Counted from the first letter of the stretch, positions 13,001 through 23,863 are shown. The stretch is 64,000 nt of DNA from Litoditis marina (GCA_964036275.1 OZ038434.1:20945879-21009878); one strand, 5' to 3'. Numbers and translations: made by a program. Notes: generated from the sequence alone by a model not told the origin.

Positions 13001-16000
13001 ACACCCCCAAGTTGACGTGAATGGAGTTGCGATTTTCGCCGTACGTGAGATTTAGTATTCAAACTTGGTATTTTTGAACTTCTCTCATGTGTAGAAACTT
13101 AAAAATGTTCATCTCATTTGTATAAGTTGAAACAGTCCCGAAATAATTGAGTGGCGGTGCTAACCAAAAACACCCCAAATTGACGTGAATGGAGTTGCGA
13201 TTTTTGCCCTACGTGAGATTTAGTGTTCAAACTTGGTGTTTTTGAACTCCTCTCATGTGTAGAAACTCAAAAATGTTCATCTTATTTGCATAAGTTGAAA
13301 CAGTCCCGAAATAATTGAGTGGCGGTGCTAACCAAAAACACCCCCAAGTTGACGTGAATGGAGTTGCGATTTTCGCCCTACGTGAGATTTAGTATTCAAA
13401 CTTGGTATTTTTGAACTCCTCTCATGTGTAGAAACTTAAAAATGTTCATCTTATTCGTATAAGTTGAAACGGTCCCGAAATAATTGAGTGGCCGTGCTAA
13501 CCAAAAACACCCCCAAGTTGACGTGAATGGAGTTGCGATTTTCGCCCTACGTGAGATTTAGTATTCAAACTTGTATTTTTGAACTCCTCTCATGTGTAGA
13601 AACTTAAAAATGTTCATCTTATTTGCATAAGTTGAAACAGTCCCGAAATAATTGAGTGGCGGTGCTAACCAAAAACACCCCCAAGTTGACGTGAATGGAG
13701 TTGCGATTTTCGCCGAACGTGAGATTTAGTATTCAAACTTGGTATTTTTGAACTCCTCTCATGTGTAGAAACTTAAAAATGTTTATCTCATTTGTATAAG
13801 TTGAAACAGTCCCGAAATAATTGAGTGGCCGTGCTAACCAAAAACACCCCCAAGTTGACGTGAATGGAGTTGCGATTTTCGCCGAACGTGAGATTTAGTA
13901 TTCAAACTTGGTATTTTTGAACTCCTCTCATGTGTAGAAACTTAAAAATGTTCATCTTATTTGTATAAGTTGAAACAGTCCCGAAATAATTGAGTGGCGG
14001 TGCTAACCAAAAACACCCCAAATTGACGTGAATGGAGTTGCGATTTTTGCCCTACGTGGGATTTAGTATTCAAACTTGTATTTTTGAACTCCTCTCATGT
14101 GTAGAAACTTAAAAATGTTCATCTTATTTGCATAAGTTGAAACAGTCCCGAAATAATTGAGTGGCCGTGCCGTGCTAACCAAAAACACCCCCAAGTTGAC
14201 GTGAATGGAGTTGCGATTTTCGCCTACGTGGGATTTAGTGTTCAAACTTGGTGTTTTTGAACTCCTCTCATGTGTAGAAACTTAAAAATGTTCATCTTAT
14301 TTGTATAAGTTGAAACAGTCCCGAAATAATTGAGTGCGGTGCTAACCAAAAACACCCCCAAATTGACGTGAATGGAGTTGCGATTTTTGCCCTACGTGAG
14401 ATTTAGTATTCAAACTTGGTATTTTTGAACTCCTCTCATGTGTAGAAACTTAAAAATGTTCATTTTATTTGCATAAGTTGAAACAGTCCCGAAATAATTG
14501 AGTGCGGTGCTAACCAAAAACACCCCCAAGTTGACGTGAATGGAGTTGCGATTTTCGCCCTACGTGGGATTTAGTGTTCAAACTTGGTGTTTTTGACTCC
14601 TCTCATGTGTAGAAACTCAAAAATGTTCATCTTATTTGCATAAGTTGAAACAGTCCCGAAATAATTGAGTGGCCGTGCTAACCAAAAACACCCCAAGTTG
14701 ACGTGAATGGAGTTGCGATTTTCGCCCTACGTGAGATTTAGTATTCAAACTTGGTATTTTTGAACTCCTCTCATGTGTAGAAACTTAAAAATGTTCATCT
14801 TATTCGTATAAGTTGAAACGGTCCCGAAATAATTGAGTGGCCGTGCTAACCAAAAACACCCCCAAGTTGACGTGAATGGAGTTGCGATTTTCGCCCTACG
14901 TGAGATTTAGTATTCAAACTTGGTATTTTTGAACTCCTCTCATGTGTAGAAACTTAAAAATGTTCATCTTATTGCATAAGTTGAAACAGTCCCGAAATAA
15001 TTGAGTGGCGGTGCTAACCAAAAACACCCCCAAGTTGACGTGAATGGAGTTGCGATTTCGCCGAACGTGAGATTTAGTATTCAAACTTGGTATTTTTGAA
15101 CTCCTCTCATGTGTAGAAACTTAAAAATGTTTATCTCATTTGTATAAGTTGAAACAGTCCCGAAATAATTGAGTGGCCGTGCTAACCAAAAACACCCCCA
15201 AGTTGACGTGAATGGAGTTGCGATTTTCGCCGAACGTGAGATTTAGTATTCAAACTTGGTATTTTTGAACTCCTCTCATGTGTAGAAACTTAAAAATGTT
15301 CATCTTATTTGTATAAGTTGAAACAGTCCCGAAATAATTGAGTGGCGGTGCTAACCAAAAACACCCCCAAATTGACGTGAATGGAGTTGCGATTTTTGCC
15401 CTACGTGGGATTTAGTATTCAAACTTGGTATTTTTGAACTCCTCTCATGTGTAGAAACTTAAAAATGTTCATCTTATTTGCATAAGTTGAAAACAGTCCC
15501 GAAATAATTGAGTGGCCGTGCCGTGCTAACCAAAAACACCCCCAAGTTGACGTGAATGGAGTTGCGATTTTCGCCCTACGTGGGATTTAGTGTTCAAACT
15601 TGGTGTTTTTGAACTCCTCTCATGTGTAGAAACTTAAAAATGTTCATCTTATTTGTATAAGTTGAAACAGTCCCGAAATAATTGAGTGGCGGTGCTACCA
15701 AAAACACCCCCAAATTGACGTGAATGGAGTTGCGATTTTTGCCCTACGTGAGATTTAGTATTCAAACTTGGTATTTTTGAACTCCTCTCATGTGTAGAAA
15801 CTTAAAAATGTTCATTTTATTTGCATAAGTTGAAACAGTCCCGAAATAATTGAGTGGCGGTGCTAACCAAAAACACCCCCAAGTTGACGTGAATGGAGTT
15901 GCGATTTTCGCCCTACGTGGGATTTAGTGTTCAAACTTGGTGTTTTTGAACTCCTCTCATGTGTAGAAACTCAAAAATGTTCATCTTATTTGCATAAGTT

Positions 16001-17220
16001 GAAACAGTCCCGAAATAATTGAGTGGCCGTGCTAACCAAAAACACCCCCAAGTTGACGTGAATGGAGTTGCGATTTTCGCCCTACCTGAGATTTAGTATT
16101 CAAACTTGGTATTTTTGAACTCCTCTCATGTGTAGAAACTTAAAAATGTTCATCTTATTTGTATAAGTTGAAACAGTCCCGAAATAATTGAGTGGCGGTG
16201 CTAACCAAAACACCCCCCAATTGACGTGAATGGAGTTGCGATTTTCGCCCTACGTGAGATTTAGTATTCAAACGTGGTATTTTTGAACTCCTCTCATGTG
16301 TAGAAACTTAAAAATGTTCATCTTATTTGTATAAGTTTAAACAGTCCCGAAATAATTGAGTGGCCGTGCTAACCAAAAACACCCCCAAGTTGACGTGAAT
16401 GGAGTTGCGATTTCGCCCTACGTGGGATTTAGTGTTCAAACTTGGTGTTTTTGAGCTCCTCTCATGTGTAGAAACTCAAAAATGTTCATCTTATTTGCAT
16501 AAGTTGAAACAGTCCCGAAATAATTGAGTGGCCGTGCTAACCAAAAAACACCCCCAAGTTGACGTGAATGGAGTTGCGATTTTCGCCCTACGTGAGATTT
16601 AGTATTCAAACTTGGTATTTTTGAACTCCTCTCATGTGTAGAAACTTAAAAATGTTCATCTTATTTGTATAAGTTGAAACAGTCCCGAAATAATTGAGTG
16701 GCGGTGCTAACCAAAAACACCCCCAAATTGACGTGAATGGAGTTGCGATTTTTGCCTACGTGAGATTTAGTATTCAAACTTGGTATTTTTGAACTCCTCT
16801 CATGTGTAGAAACTCAAAAATGTTCATCTTATTTGCATAAGTTGAAACAGTCCCGAAATAATTGAGTGGCGGTGCTAACCAAAAACACCCCCAAATTGAC
16901 GTGAATGGAGTTGCGATTTTTGCCCTACGTGAGATTTAGTGTTCAAACTTGGTATTTTTGAACTCCCCTCATGTGTAGAAAACTCAAAAATGTTCGTCTT
17001 ATTAGCATAAGTTGAAACAGTCCCGAAATAATTGAGTGGCGGTGCTAACCAAAAACACCCCCAAGTTGACGTGAATGGAGTTGCGATTTTTGCCCTACGT
17101 GGGATTTAGTATTCAAACTTGGTATTTTTGAACTCCTCTCATGTGTAGAAACTTAAAAATGTTCATCTTATTTGCATAAGTTGAAACAGTCCCGAAATAA
17201 TTGAGTGGCCGTGCCGTGCT
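10100..17220 (+). repeat. Left-array higher-order repeats, offsets 6, 14, 8 and 10 monomers
   Basis: The duplicated-pentamer variant GGCCGTGCCGTGC occurs at 11798, 14163, 15514 and 17207, offsets of 2365, 1351 and 1693 bp. Two further markers, GCCGAACGTGAG and TTGAAACGGTCCCG, recur with nearly the same spacings (for example near 10094, 11104, 13466 and 14815). This indicates block duplications of 6, 14, 8 and 10 monomers rather than independent mutations. Confidence 0.75.
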
Positions 17221-17383
17221 AACCAAAAACACCCCCAAGTTGACGTGAATGGAGTTGCGATTTTCGCACTACGTGGATTTAGTGTTCAAACTTGGTATTT
17301 TTGAACTTCTCTCATGTGAAGAAACTCAAAAATGTTCATCTTATCTCCATAAAAAGGTTAATCGAACAAAAACAAAAATGATG

Positions 17384-17459
17384 TCCGTGAAAGGATTCGA
17401 ACCCTAGGTCAACTGGACTGTAGAGCGCTGCTCTGCCGGCTGAGCCAAATGGTCACGAA
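17384..17459 (-). ncRNA. tRNA-like sequence, left unit 1
   Basis: This is a 76-nt sequence on the minus strand. Acceptor-like ends TTCGTGA and TCACGGA pair over seven positions with one wobble. The A-box-like TGGCTCAGCCGG and an intact B box GGTTCGAATCC are present. The D stem GCTC/GAGC is intact. The middle hairpin, TCTAC around loop AGTCCA, has one broken pair here (GTTGA). Seven nucleotides instead of two separate acceptor and D stem, so it is not a standard tRNA. It is either a pseudogene or a Pol III tRNA-like RNA. Confidence 0.6.
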
Positions 17460-17684
17460 GAAAGAATAAGAAAATGGACGGCGGCACACGTGCACTGCCC
17501 GAAATCAAGGATTGATGACGGCTTCTGAGAGAATGCTTACTAACCAAACTTGTAACGCAGTTTTTGTATTTCAAACATCAACTTAGTGTGAATATATATT
17601 AAAAATATTTCGAAAAAGCAATTGTGTTAATGTGTAGAGATCCTGACTCCATAAAAGGTTGATCCAACAAACACAAAAATGATG

Positions 17685-17760
17685 TTGATGAAGGGATTAG
17701 AACCCTCTGCCTACTGGACTGTAGGGTGCTGCTCTGCCGACTGAGCCAAATGGTCACGAA
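17685..17760 (-). ncRNA. tRNA-like sequence, left unit 2
   Basis: Same 76-nt layout. A box TGGCTCAGTCGG is intact; the B box is GGTTCTAATCC, with G to T at the usually invariant base. Middle hairpin CCTAC/GTAGG is perfect around AGTCCA. The acceptor-like ends (TTCGTGA and TCATCAA) carry one mismatch and one wobble. Probably a decaying Pol III element. Confidence 0.55.
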
Positions 17761-17974
17761 AAGAAAGAAATGGACGGCGGCACACGTGCGCTGCCCGAAA
17801 TCAAGGATTGATCACGGTCTCTGAGAGAATGCTTACTAACCAAACTTGTAACGCAGTTTTTGTATTTCAAACATCAACTTAGTGGGAACATATTAAAATA
17901 TTTCGAAAAGCACTTGTGTTAATGTGTAGAGATCCTGACTCCATAAAAGGTTAATCCAACACACAAAAATGATG

Positions 17975-18050
17975 TTCGTGAAGGGATTAGAACCCTCGGC
18001 CTACTGGACTGTGGGGTGCTGCTCTGCCGACTGAGCCAAATGGTCACGAA
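17975..18050 (-). ncRNA. tRNA-like sequence, left unit 3
   Basis: The acceptor-like ends TTCGTGA and TCACGAA pair perfectly over seven bases. A box TGGCTCAGTCGG is intact and the B box is GGTTCTAATCC. The middle hairpin CCCAC/GTAGG has one mismatch. It is the copy nearest the palindrome arm and lies opposite 35207-35282. Confidence 0.55.
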
Positions 18051-18179
18051 GAAAGAAAGAAATAGACGGCGGCACACGTGCGCTGCCCGAAATCAAGGAT
18101 TGATCACGGTTTCTGAGAGAATGCTTACTAACCAAACTTGTAACGCAGTTTTTGTATTTCAAACATCAACTTAGTGTGA

Positions 18180-18591
18180 GTAGTATACTTCACCCCTTTT
18201 TGCATGGCATACCCCCAAATTCGCAGATCCCCATATACAGCGATAAATCTATTTCCCCACACCAGGATCATACATCACTTCCCTCATTTTCACGTATGGG
18301 GCGGTAGTACCACCTGGTCATTCTTACCTATGACATCTCATTCATGTTTGACTAGTTCACATATTTTGATAGAATAGTTGCTCCGTTAATACCCACCTGA
18401 AAGCTCATTCCTCGTGAATCATATCTTACCGGAACGAGGTTCACCGTAGAGGCTATAATCTAATTCGTCAAAACCACTGATTGAGTGAGACAGTTCATTC
18501 ATACAAGTGCGTATTGAAAGACGGGTTAACAATTTTGATTATGAGTTTCTGAAGGTTCATCTCAGCAATAGCATTCATTACTCAAACCTTT
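18180..18591. other. Left arm, no gene seen
   Basis: AT-rich single-copy-looking DNA between the tRNA-like block and the first small frame. It contains short C runs (CATACCCCCAAATTCG, TTTCCCCACACC) but no reading frame, splice pattern or repeat that can be supported. Its mirror is about 34666-35077. Confidence 0.6.
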
Positions 18592-18774
18592 TCATTGTGA
18601 ATTGACCCAATTTACAATTTTCTCACGGAAATATATTCTCTCATTCATTTTCTCTTGATTTAACGTTCCAATAATACAGAGTTGTTTCACAACGCCGCCA
18701 ATAAGGTTTGTCGCAATATTGATGAATTTCGTAGAAACGAGGAGAGCCGATGGGTTTGCGTCAGATAGATTCAT
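18592..18774 (-). CDS. Small frame, 60 aa, unknown function (left copy)
   Basis: An ATG-started frame of 60 codons, ending in TGA. The protein begins MNLSDANPSALLVSTKF, has a mildly amphipathic KFINIATNLIGGVVKQL stretch at about residues 16-32 and a charged C-terminal half. The right-arm copy is open over its full length and differs by one residue (Ser to Phe at residue 14). Conservation between arms could reflect recency rather than selection. No family was recognised, and no splice sites or promoter fix the start. Confidence 0.3.
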   Translation of the reverse strand: MNLSDANPSALLVSTKFINIATNLIGGVVKQLCIIGTLNQEKMNERIYFREKIVNWVNSQ

Positions 18775-18873
18775 TGGGTAAACTTTCTATGAGACTAATT
18801 CTTCAATAGACACAGTTCCAACACAATCTTAATTCGAGTTCGAATGAAGCAATTACAGAAATAGCATCAGATT

Positions 18874-19089
18874 ATGAAACAATTACCTCTGAAAGGCTTA
18901 CAAAAAGTTCAATTGTACCAGTTGCAGTTCATTGTGTCAATTGGAGGAAATAGGACAATTTCAGAAAAGTTACGATATTATCCACATGTAACTCAAATTT
19001 TGCAATCATTTTTGAATATTTATTCGAATCTATTCGAGTTATTCCTGTTTGGTCTAATTACTGGACTTATTCCATCTACCGCGGTCTGA
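18874..19089 (+). CDS. Small frame with hydrophobic C-terminus, 71 aa (left copy)
   Basis: An ATG-started frame diverging from the previous one. The N-terminal half is basic and polar (MKQLPLKGLQKVQLYQLQ). Residues about 46-66 (FLNIYSNLFELFLFGLITGL) are hydrophobic enough for one membrane pass. The right-arm copy is open, with Ser to Thr at residue 45. A possible 3' splice site (GACAATTTCAG) lies inside the frame, so it may be partly intronic. No recognised family. Confidence 0.28.
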   Translation: MKQLPLKGLQKVQLYQLQFIVSIGGNRTISEKLRYYPHVTQILQSFLNIYSNLFELFLFGLITGLIPSTAV

Positions 19090-19538
19090 ACGACTCAAGC
19101 CTTCAAAGAGAAATATTATATATTTTCCGAAACTCGTTCACGGCTTGTCTTCACAATTGGTTGAGCTTGTTTTATTCAAGCTCATTATTTTTTCGTAACT
19201 CTATTTCAATTTCTTAGTTTTTCTTCAAATTCATTTATATAGTAACAACATTTATAGGAAAAATCCACAAATTCAACACAACAAGTTGTGAAAAGAAAAT
19301 AAAAGCTCCAAATAAATGAGAAGAACTAAGGCTGGTTTTGTCAGAAATCTCTCTCAACTGTACTCGAGGCAAATACACTCTGGCCGAAAACTTGAATTCG
19401 CATATCTGTAACCCTTTCTTTCCGTAAGTAAGGAAAGGATCAATCACAGTCGTCGGCCACGTCCCCAGTTTCGGTACTGTCAGACGGTTGCGTTTTGAAT
19501 AGACGAAAATCAGGATTACGAAAAGGACATTCGAAAAT
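19090..19538. other. Left arm spacer with a hairpin
   Basis: No supported gene. A perfect 8-bp inverted repeat TGAGCTTG/CAAGCTCA with a 7-nt loop lies at 19162-19184. A minus-strand frame at 19235-19447 is not preserved in the mirror copy, where a frameshift changes its C-terminus, so it was not called. Confidence 0.5.
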
Positions 19539-20043
19539 ATGGAGTGGCAACCACCTGTCGTGTATTCTGCTGGGGAAGATCAGCGTATTTCAGTATTATG
19601 GAAATCCTAAAAGACCCGCTCCGTTTTGAAATTGAATTCGAAAATTCAGAATGGCAGCCAACGTTGGTTAATGCACCTATTGGAGATCAGCCTATAAACG
19701 TTTCCGACCTAGTTCAAGAGTTTTTCATGGAACCTATCAGTTTTCTGGATGTACATCAGGACGGAGAAGTAGTGTCAGTCGTGGACGACGACGAAGAAGG
19801 ATGGAGCTCCGACTCGAGTTTCAATGAGGATGATTTATTCATACACGAATATGATAACTCGTTAGATAACTCGTTCATCGATTTTGTGTATGAACGTGAA
19901 CACGAAGTAGATAATTCTCAGTAAATACTCATTCACGAAAATGTTGTGTTGATGAAATGAAGAAACAGATAAATTTCTTTAGAGAGTGCCTAGAATATTA
20001 CGAATTCGGAGAACGTAGCTCGAAAGATGTAGTTTGGTGCTAG
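19539..20043 (+). CDS. Acidic internal-repeat protein, left copy (two exons, 4-bp indel)
   Basis: Exon 1 runs to 19920, then an intron at 19921-19982 (GTAAAT to TTTCTTTAG, 62 bp) and exon 2 from 19983 to the TAG at 20043. The join keeps phase (CA|A) and adds 19 residues, ECLEYYEFGERSSKDVVWC. From ATG 19539 the frame breaks after 23 codons, because four bases (CTGA) present in the right copy are missing near 19588. From ATG 19598 it is open. That ATG lies six bases after TTTCAG, so the real start may be 19598, behind a cis or trans splice site; the indel would then be harmless. The product is strongly acidic, with a DDDEE cluster. Function unknown. Confidence 0.55.
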
Positions 20044-20047
20044 CACA

Positions 20048-20330
20048 GTGTTTTTCGGTGTTCTGGCCGTTACCAAGAGAGCCAGCTGCCAATCTCATAG
20101 GCTACTTACTGTGTCGAAAAGAAGCCATGCAGGCGTAGAAATGAATCTTTTTACACAGGGTAAGACACATAATCACAAATGGACCGATGTGTCTTACACC
20201 AAGGCCACAAACATAGTAGCAGATTCACTACTGTCGGTAATTTAGTGAACTACGATTAGTGAAATTCATCATCAATATTTCAGCAAACATTCACTGCCGC
20301 TTCAACATCGATTCAATGACTGCAGTGTGA
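20048..20330 (+). CDS. Spliced small gene, left copy (intact 124- or 47-bp intron)
   Basis: An open segment follows a possible 3' splice site (GCTAGCACAG) and reads VFFGVLAVTKRASCQSH onward. It meets a strong donor (CAGG|GTAAGA, 20160), and a TTTCAG acceptor ends at 20283. This joins in phase to ANIHCRFNIDSMTAV and stops at 20330. A weaker donor at 20237 (GTCG|GTAATT) gives a 47-bp intron, also in phase, ending at 20319. No upstream ATG was found before MNLFTQ, so an earlier exon is likely missing, possibly shared with the acidic-protein gene. Function unknown. Confidence 0.45.
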
Positions 20331-21437
20331 TTTTTTTACTACTGAAACGCTTGTACCACTACTTGGAGGGTCCGTTCTTCTTTAATTTGGAGGTTTGAGC
20401 TGATTAGTCCATATTTTTAACATTAAAAACACTATAATCCATCTAGATGTCGACTTTTTGTCTTGAAATGCGGCGTACGGGCGCGTCCTTGCGCATGTAC
20501 TGATAGACCAGGCTCACCTACGTACTAATGTTTTAAATTGTCTATAAAATGCATAAATATATTTAAAACATTGCCAGAATTTCCGCAATCAGAGATGTGA
20601 CAAAAGGTTAGTACGTAAGATGAAAACAAAACAGTAGTGAGAGATATAGGATTGCTGCAATACAGTGACCTTTTTCGCTTCTATTATTCTTATTCAATAG
20701 TGAGGTTTTTCTATCTGTCCGTGTATAAGTTCGGAAACTTCTATCTCAAAACATGATAAATGACTCTATCATTCACCGACAATTACTTGCATCGTACAAT
20801 GAAGAGATACGGTTCCTAGTACAAGCGTAAGTACACTATCACTATCTGAAAAAAATACTGAAATGTCATTAAATTATAACTAAACTTTCACTGAATCATC
20901 ACTAAATTATTGAAACACCACTAAACACCACTTTTTTACTAGACTATGGATAACCGTGTCCATGTAAAAACTGTCCTGTTTTTATGTCTCAACTGGGTAA
21001 TCGGAAAAATTTATGCCGTGTGCAAAGGGGCACAAAAGTGGCCTTCAAACGTTTTGGGCAGAGAACGCCATTATTGAAACGCATTTTTTCTATAATCTCT
21101 TCATGCACAATCCATGAGTTAATAATATATTCCTACATTTTTAGTTAGGGCGGTAGTGTTTTCGAGAGTTTTCCAACATTAACTATTTCGTTTAGCATAA
21201 TTCTACTTGTAAGCGTACATACAATACGCTTCCACTCCAATCAATCGTTACGTCTTTTTTTCTTCTCAGATCCTTCGACCGTATTCGACTTCGTATCAAA
21301 TCCGAAGTTGCTGTGAACTATTGAAAAATGTCAGACAAATCTCCGTAACAAAAACTATTACATTATATTTCATATGAGATAAGTTTGGTAATGTGCGATG
21401 GTTTAAAACATTATTTGCCTTCGTTTCGCGTGCACTA
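20331..21437. other. Left arm, long stretch without a gene
   Basis: AT-rich, with no reading frame or splice pattern that can be supported. It contains degenerate CACTAAA/CACTAAAC motifs near 20865-20935. The mirror is 27464-28571. Confidence 0.6.
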
Positions 21438-21986
21438 CTACTTTTGATATATTTTGCGAATGAAATCTATATTTCTTTCAATATTTCGAAATGATCGCGA
21501 AATTTGAAAAATAACTTGTATTTCGAAACTCGAAAAATCGATAATTATCTGAGATGATACATTTTCGTAAACTATCAAGGTCGCCGGCACCGTAGCAAAG
21601 TCTCTTATAAAGGTCAGTTCCAAGCTGAACCTAATGGCGTGATCAACGTCCACTATATATACTCCGTTTCACCAATCGATGACTTTCTACAGTAATCTTT
21701 CGAATATTCGAGGCTGTCTATCTATTGAACAGACAAACTTATAGATTCGCTGTTTTCTAGGCTCGTTTTAACCAATGTGGAGAACAAAATCACAAAGTTT
21801 AAACTATTTACGATACCTAGAAGATATCAAAAATTCGCTTGAAAGATTCGCAAGCTCACTGTAGAGGGCTATTGTTGCGTGAAACAGACTATACCTACCT
21901 AGTATACAGGCCATTGGTAGCGAGCTCTCAATGCTTGATGGTATTGCACTTCTCAACTTTTTCTCTGCGTCAAAAAAGTTTCGCAT
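21438..21986 (-). CDS. TATA-preceded two-exon candidate, left copy
   Basis: Minus-strand mirror of 26915-27463. Exon 1 is 21986-21899 and exon 2 is 21652-21438. The protein is the same apart from changes that fall outside the exons or are silent (a CCG/CCT proline codon). The Glu/Lys difference lies in the intron part of the unspliced frame. The copy is therefore as intact as the right one. Confidence 0.42.
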
Positions 21987-22023
21987 TTTTGCGCAGTTGT
22001 CAATTTGAGGGAAAATGTTGCGC

Positions 22024-22030
22024 TTTTATA
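22024..22030 (-). promoter_or_regulatory. TATA box, left copy
   Basis: TATAAAA on the minus strand, 38 bp upstream of ATG 21986, in GGTGGGTATAAAAGCG. It is identical in the mirror copy at 26871-26877. Confidence 0.55.
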
Positions 22031-22642
22031 CCCACCGTTCGCGACAGCCCCCTGCATTGTTAAAAACCAGCCCTGAGTCAACCTGTTCTGATGTGCTGTT
22101 GGTGACTGAGGATTATCGATTTTTCTATGTTTTCGAAAAAAGCAAGCAAATGAGGTAAAACTAAGGAAAATTTCAGAGATTTAACACACTATTTCTGAGA
22201 TTTGACACACGTCTGGACACTACCTGACCCAGATTCGGGCCCCTCCCACTATTCTTGAACACGGAAAGCGGACAACTATGTGGCCAGACTGTGATCAGGT
22301 CTCAGTCAAGGTGAACTCACTACTTTCACGGCTTTTGTTACGGTGTCAGGTCATAACCGGGTGACAGTGGTGACACACCGCAAGTGGTTACATGAACTGA
22401 TAGTTCACCACATTGTAGACACGTAGCGTTGGATTTATTGTGAGAAATAAGAAAAGAACAGCTGAAAACGGAACGGAAACATTACTGTTGGCCTTTACAG
22501 ACGCTACATTATTAGGTTTTTCACTACTTTTACGAGCAATACAGTAGTTTTTCCAGTCCAGAGCTATGTGTGCTGGATATCGAGGTAATTTTAATACTTC
22601 GAGTTAGTGACTCGACTTAAGTTTTCGTGGAAAGCAAAACAT
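22031..22642. other. Left arm, no gene seen
   Basis: Mixed-composition spacer upstream of the TATA box, with TTAACACAC and TTTGACACAC near-repeats around 22180-22215. No frame is conserved between arms. Mirror is about 26239-26870. Confidence 0.5.
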
Positions 22643-22873
22643 TTATCTAGTGTGCTTCCTCAACTTTGATGGTGATAAGTGAGACCGTGCAGATGAATTT
22701 GGATCCGGGGTGGATTTGCAGAACGCAACTGAAACAGTGGATAAATATTTTTTTCTTGGTGTGATGCCCATGCAAAACCTACAGCAAGCTGCCAATAAGC
22801 CTTCTTGGGAAATTTGAAAGATACCATACAGGGCAAACAATTTTGCTCTTTTCACAGCTAGTTTTGTATCGAG
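22643..22873 (-). CDS. Exon-like frame after TTTTCCAG, left copy (altered C-terminus)
   Basis: Minus-strand mirror of 26020-26238. The frame reads LDTKLAVKRAKLFALYG onward. Relative to the right arm it lacks five bases near 22688, so the last part reads in another frame and ends RSHLSPSKLRKHTR. At least one copy is therefore shifted. See the right copy for alternatives. Confidence 0.28.
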   Translation of the reverse strand, partial: LDTKLAVKRAKLFALYGIFQISQEGLLAACCRFCMGITPRKKYLSTVSVAFCKSTPDPNSSARSHLSPSKLRKHTR

Positions 22874-22882
22874 CTGGAAAAG

Positions 22883-23289
22883 GTCAACTCACATAACACA
22901 TTGAATTATTGCAATAATGTGATTTCCCCTCAGTGTACAATAAAAAAATACTCATCCATAAAATTATCGCTTATGCAGAGTGATCAGCTCGGGCACGGTA
23001 CACCGTTGGGAAATACACGAAATTTATCGACACTCAATAAAAAAATAATCGAGTTTCGATTATTTAATTTCGGTATTCGATCATTGAGTATGATGCAAAT
23101 GAAGCCTGCCAGCATATTTTGCACGAATACATGGGTTGGAGCCAGTTTTCGGCTGAAAGTATGCCAATCTACTCACACAGTTGGTCGAATATCGAAACTT
23201 ACGACAGTTACACTAATCGGGCGAAACACCCCTAATGAGTTTTATTCGATACGCATCACGTGAATTTATTTACACCAGCGCTGCAAGTC
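22883..23289. other. Left arm region with non-conserved 120-codon frame
   Basis: A plus-strand frame at 22901-23263 is open here, but the right arm differs in homopolymer lengths at three places (CCCC/CCC and two A runs) and closes it. A TTCCCCTCAG acceptor-like site lies at 22925-22934. No gene is called. Confidence 0.4.
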
Positions 23290-23576
23290 ATGTTGGACGA
23301 AAATGTTCTCATTTTGCGTCAAGAGGGCGAGATAATGGTAATGTTGATTCTTTTGTAGTGCCTGAAACGATTCGTTTTGACGAGGTTGTGAAAATCCTGT
23401 CCTCTAAGGGGTTTTCTAGGGTGGCACAATGATATCGCGCAGGAAAGCGCACCACAATGTCTCCCCCCAGTGACGTCTGGTCACCCACCAGTGACACCAA
23501 GGGGTCACACAGCTGTGAACCTTTTGAAATATTGATTTCTCAAGTTTCGAAATTGAACCTCACAAAGAAAGGATAG
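23290..23576 (+). pseudogene. Broken copy of the 95-aa frame at 25319-25606
   Basis: Relative to the right-arm copy this one has lost one T in the ATTTTTGCG run and carries TGA at 23430-23432, where the right arm has TGG (Trp). It also differs by Cys to Phe near the end. Translation from ATG 23290 would shift almost at once, and the downstream frame stops at VAQ. If the right copy is a real gene, the left copy is inactivated. Confidence 0.5.
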
Positions 23577-23863
23577 ATAAGGTTATTAAATTTCTTCCTC
23601 CAGACACCAGACACTTTCAAGTGGGCCAAGAAAGCCAATTGAAAACTCTTGAAAGCAAACATTTTTTTACCCCGTCACTGGGAGAGTGGAGAGCAATTTC
23701 CGTAATTCTCATGACAGTTACAAAAGGTAAATACAGCATAATATAAATGGTTTGAAATACTGACATTGAGCTCTTCGTGAGTATCGTAAAGATCAACGTA
23801 CAAACAGTTGAAAAAAGATGTGTCCTGCAATATATGTGCTAGAGTATATAAGTATGCTCAACT
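23577..23863. other. Left arm spacer, no gene seen
   Basis: AT-rich, with no conserved frame or splice pattern. Mirror of about 25032-25318. Confidence 0.5.

Larger units (their letters stand above)
1..17346 (+). repeat. Left satellite array, about 169-bp monomer
   Basis: About 103 head-to-tail monomers of 166-171 bp fill this interval. Successive AATTGAGTGG starts fall at 1, 169, 337 and 505. Each monomer contains GTGCTAACCAAAAACACC, TTGACGTGAATGG, CTACGTGAGATT, a TTCAAACTTGG segment and ATAAGTTGAAACAGTCCCG. Monomers vary at linked positions: TGAGATTTAGTATTC with GGTATTTTT and ACTTAAAAATG, or TGGGATTTAGTGTTC with GGTGTTTTT and ACTCAAAAATG. GGCGGTGC alternates with GGCCGTGC. One-base losses in homopolymer runs are frequent (CACCCC for CACCCCC, GATTTC for GATTTTC). 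The array runs off the left edge of the window. No coding function is supported. Confidence 0.98.
17347..18179 (-). repeat. Three tandem tRNA-like repeat units, left
   Basis: Units begin CCATAAAAGGTT at 17347, 17649 and 17941. Each carries a 76-nt tRNA-like sequence followed by GGACGGCGGCACACGTGC, a GCCCGAAATCAAGGATTG segment and CAAACATCAACTTAGTG. The first two units end with an AT-rich TTAAAATATTTCG to GTGTAGAGATCCTGACT stretch, which the third lacks. The block forms the exact boundary between satellite and arm. Confidence 0.93.

Noticed and set aside
77..14245. Minus-strand frames of 60-80 codons starting MNIFKFLHMRGVQ or MNTKSHVG
   Set aside because: They are satellite monomers read through; a 168-bp period keeps one frame open until an indel. 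They recur with every monomer and carry no independent support.
17384..17459. A standard tRNA-Trp(CCA) call
   Set aside because: The loop holding CCA has six bases, the acceptor-to-D-stem linker is seven bases, and the copies differ at the B box.
19235..19447. 70-codon minus-strand frame beginning after GTG, and its mirror at 33807-34049
   Set aside because: No ATG, and the two arms read different C-termini because of an indel.
21839..22063. 74-codon frame (and 26838-27062) antisense to the TATA-preceded candidate
   Set aside because: Shadow of the better-supported sense frame with promoter and splice sites.
22901..23263. 120-codon plus-strand frame in the left arm
   Set aside because: The right arm has three homopolymer differences that close it; no splice sites define it.
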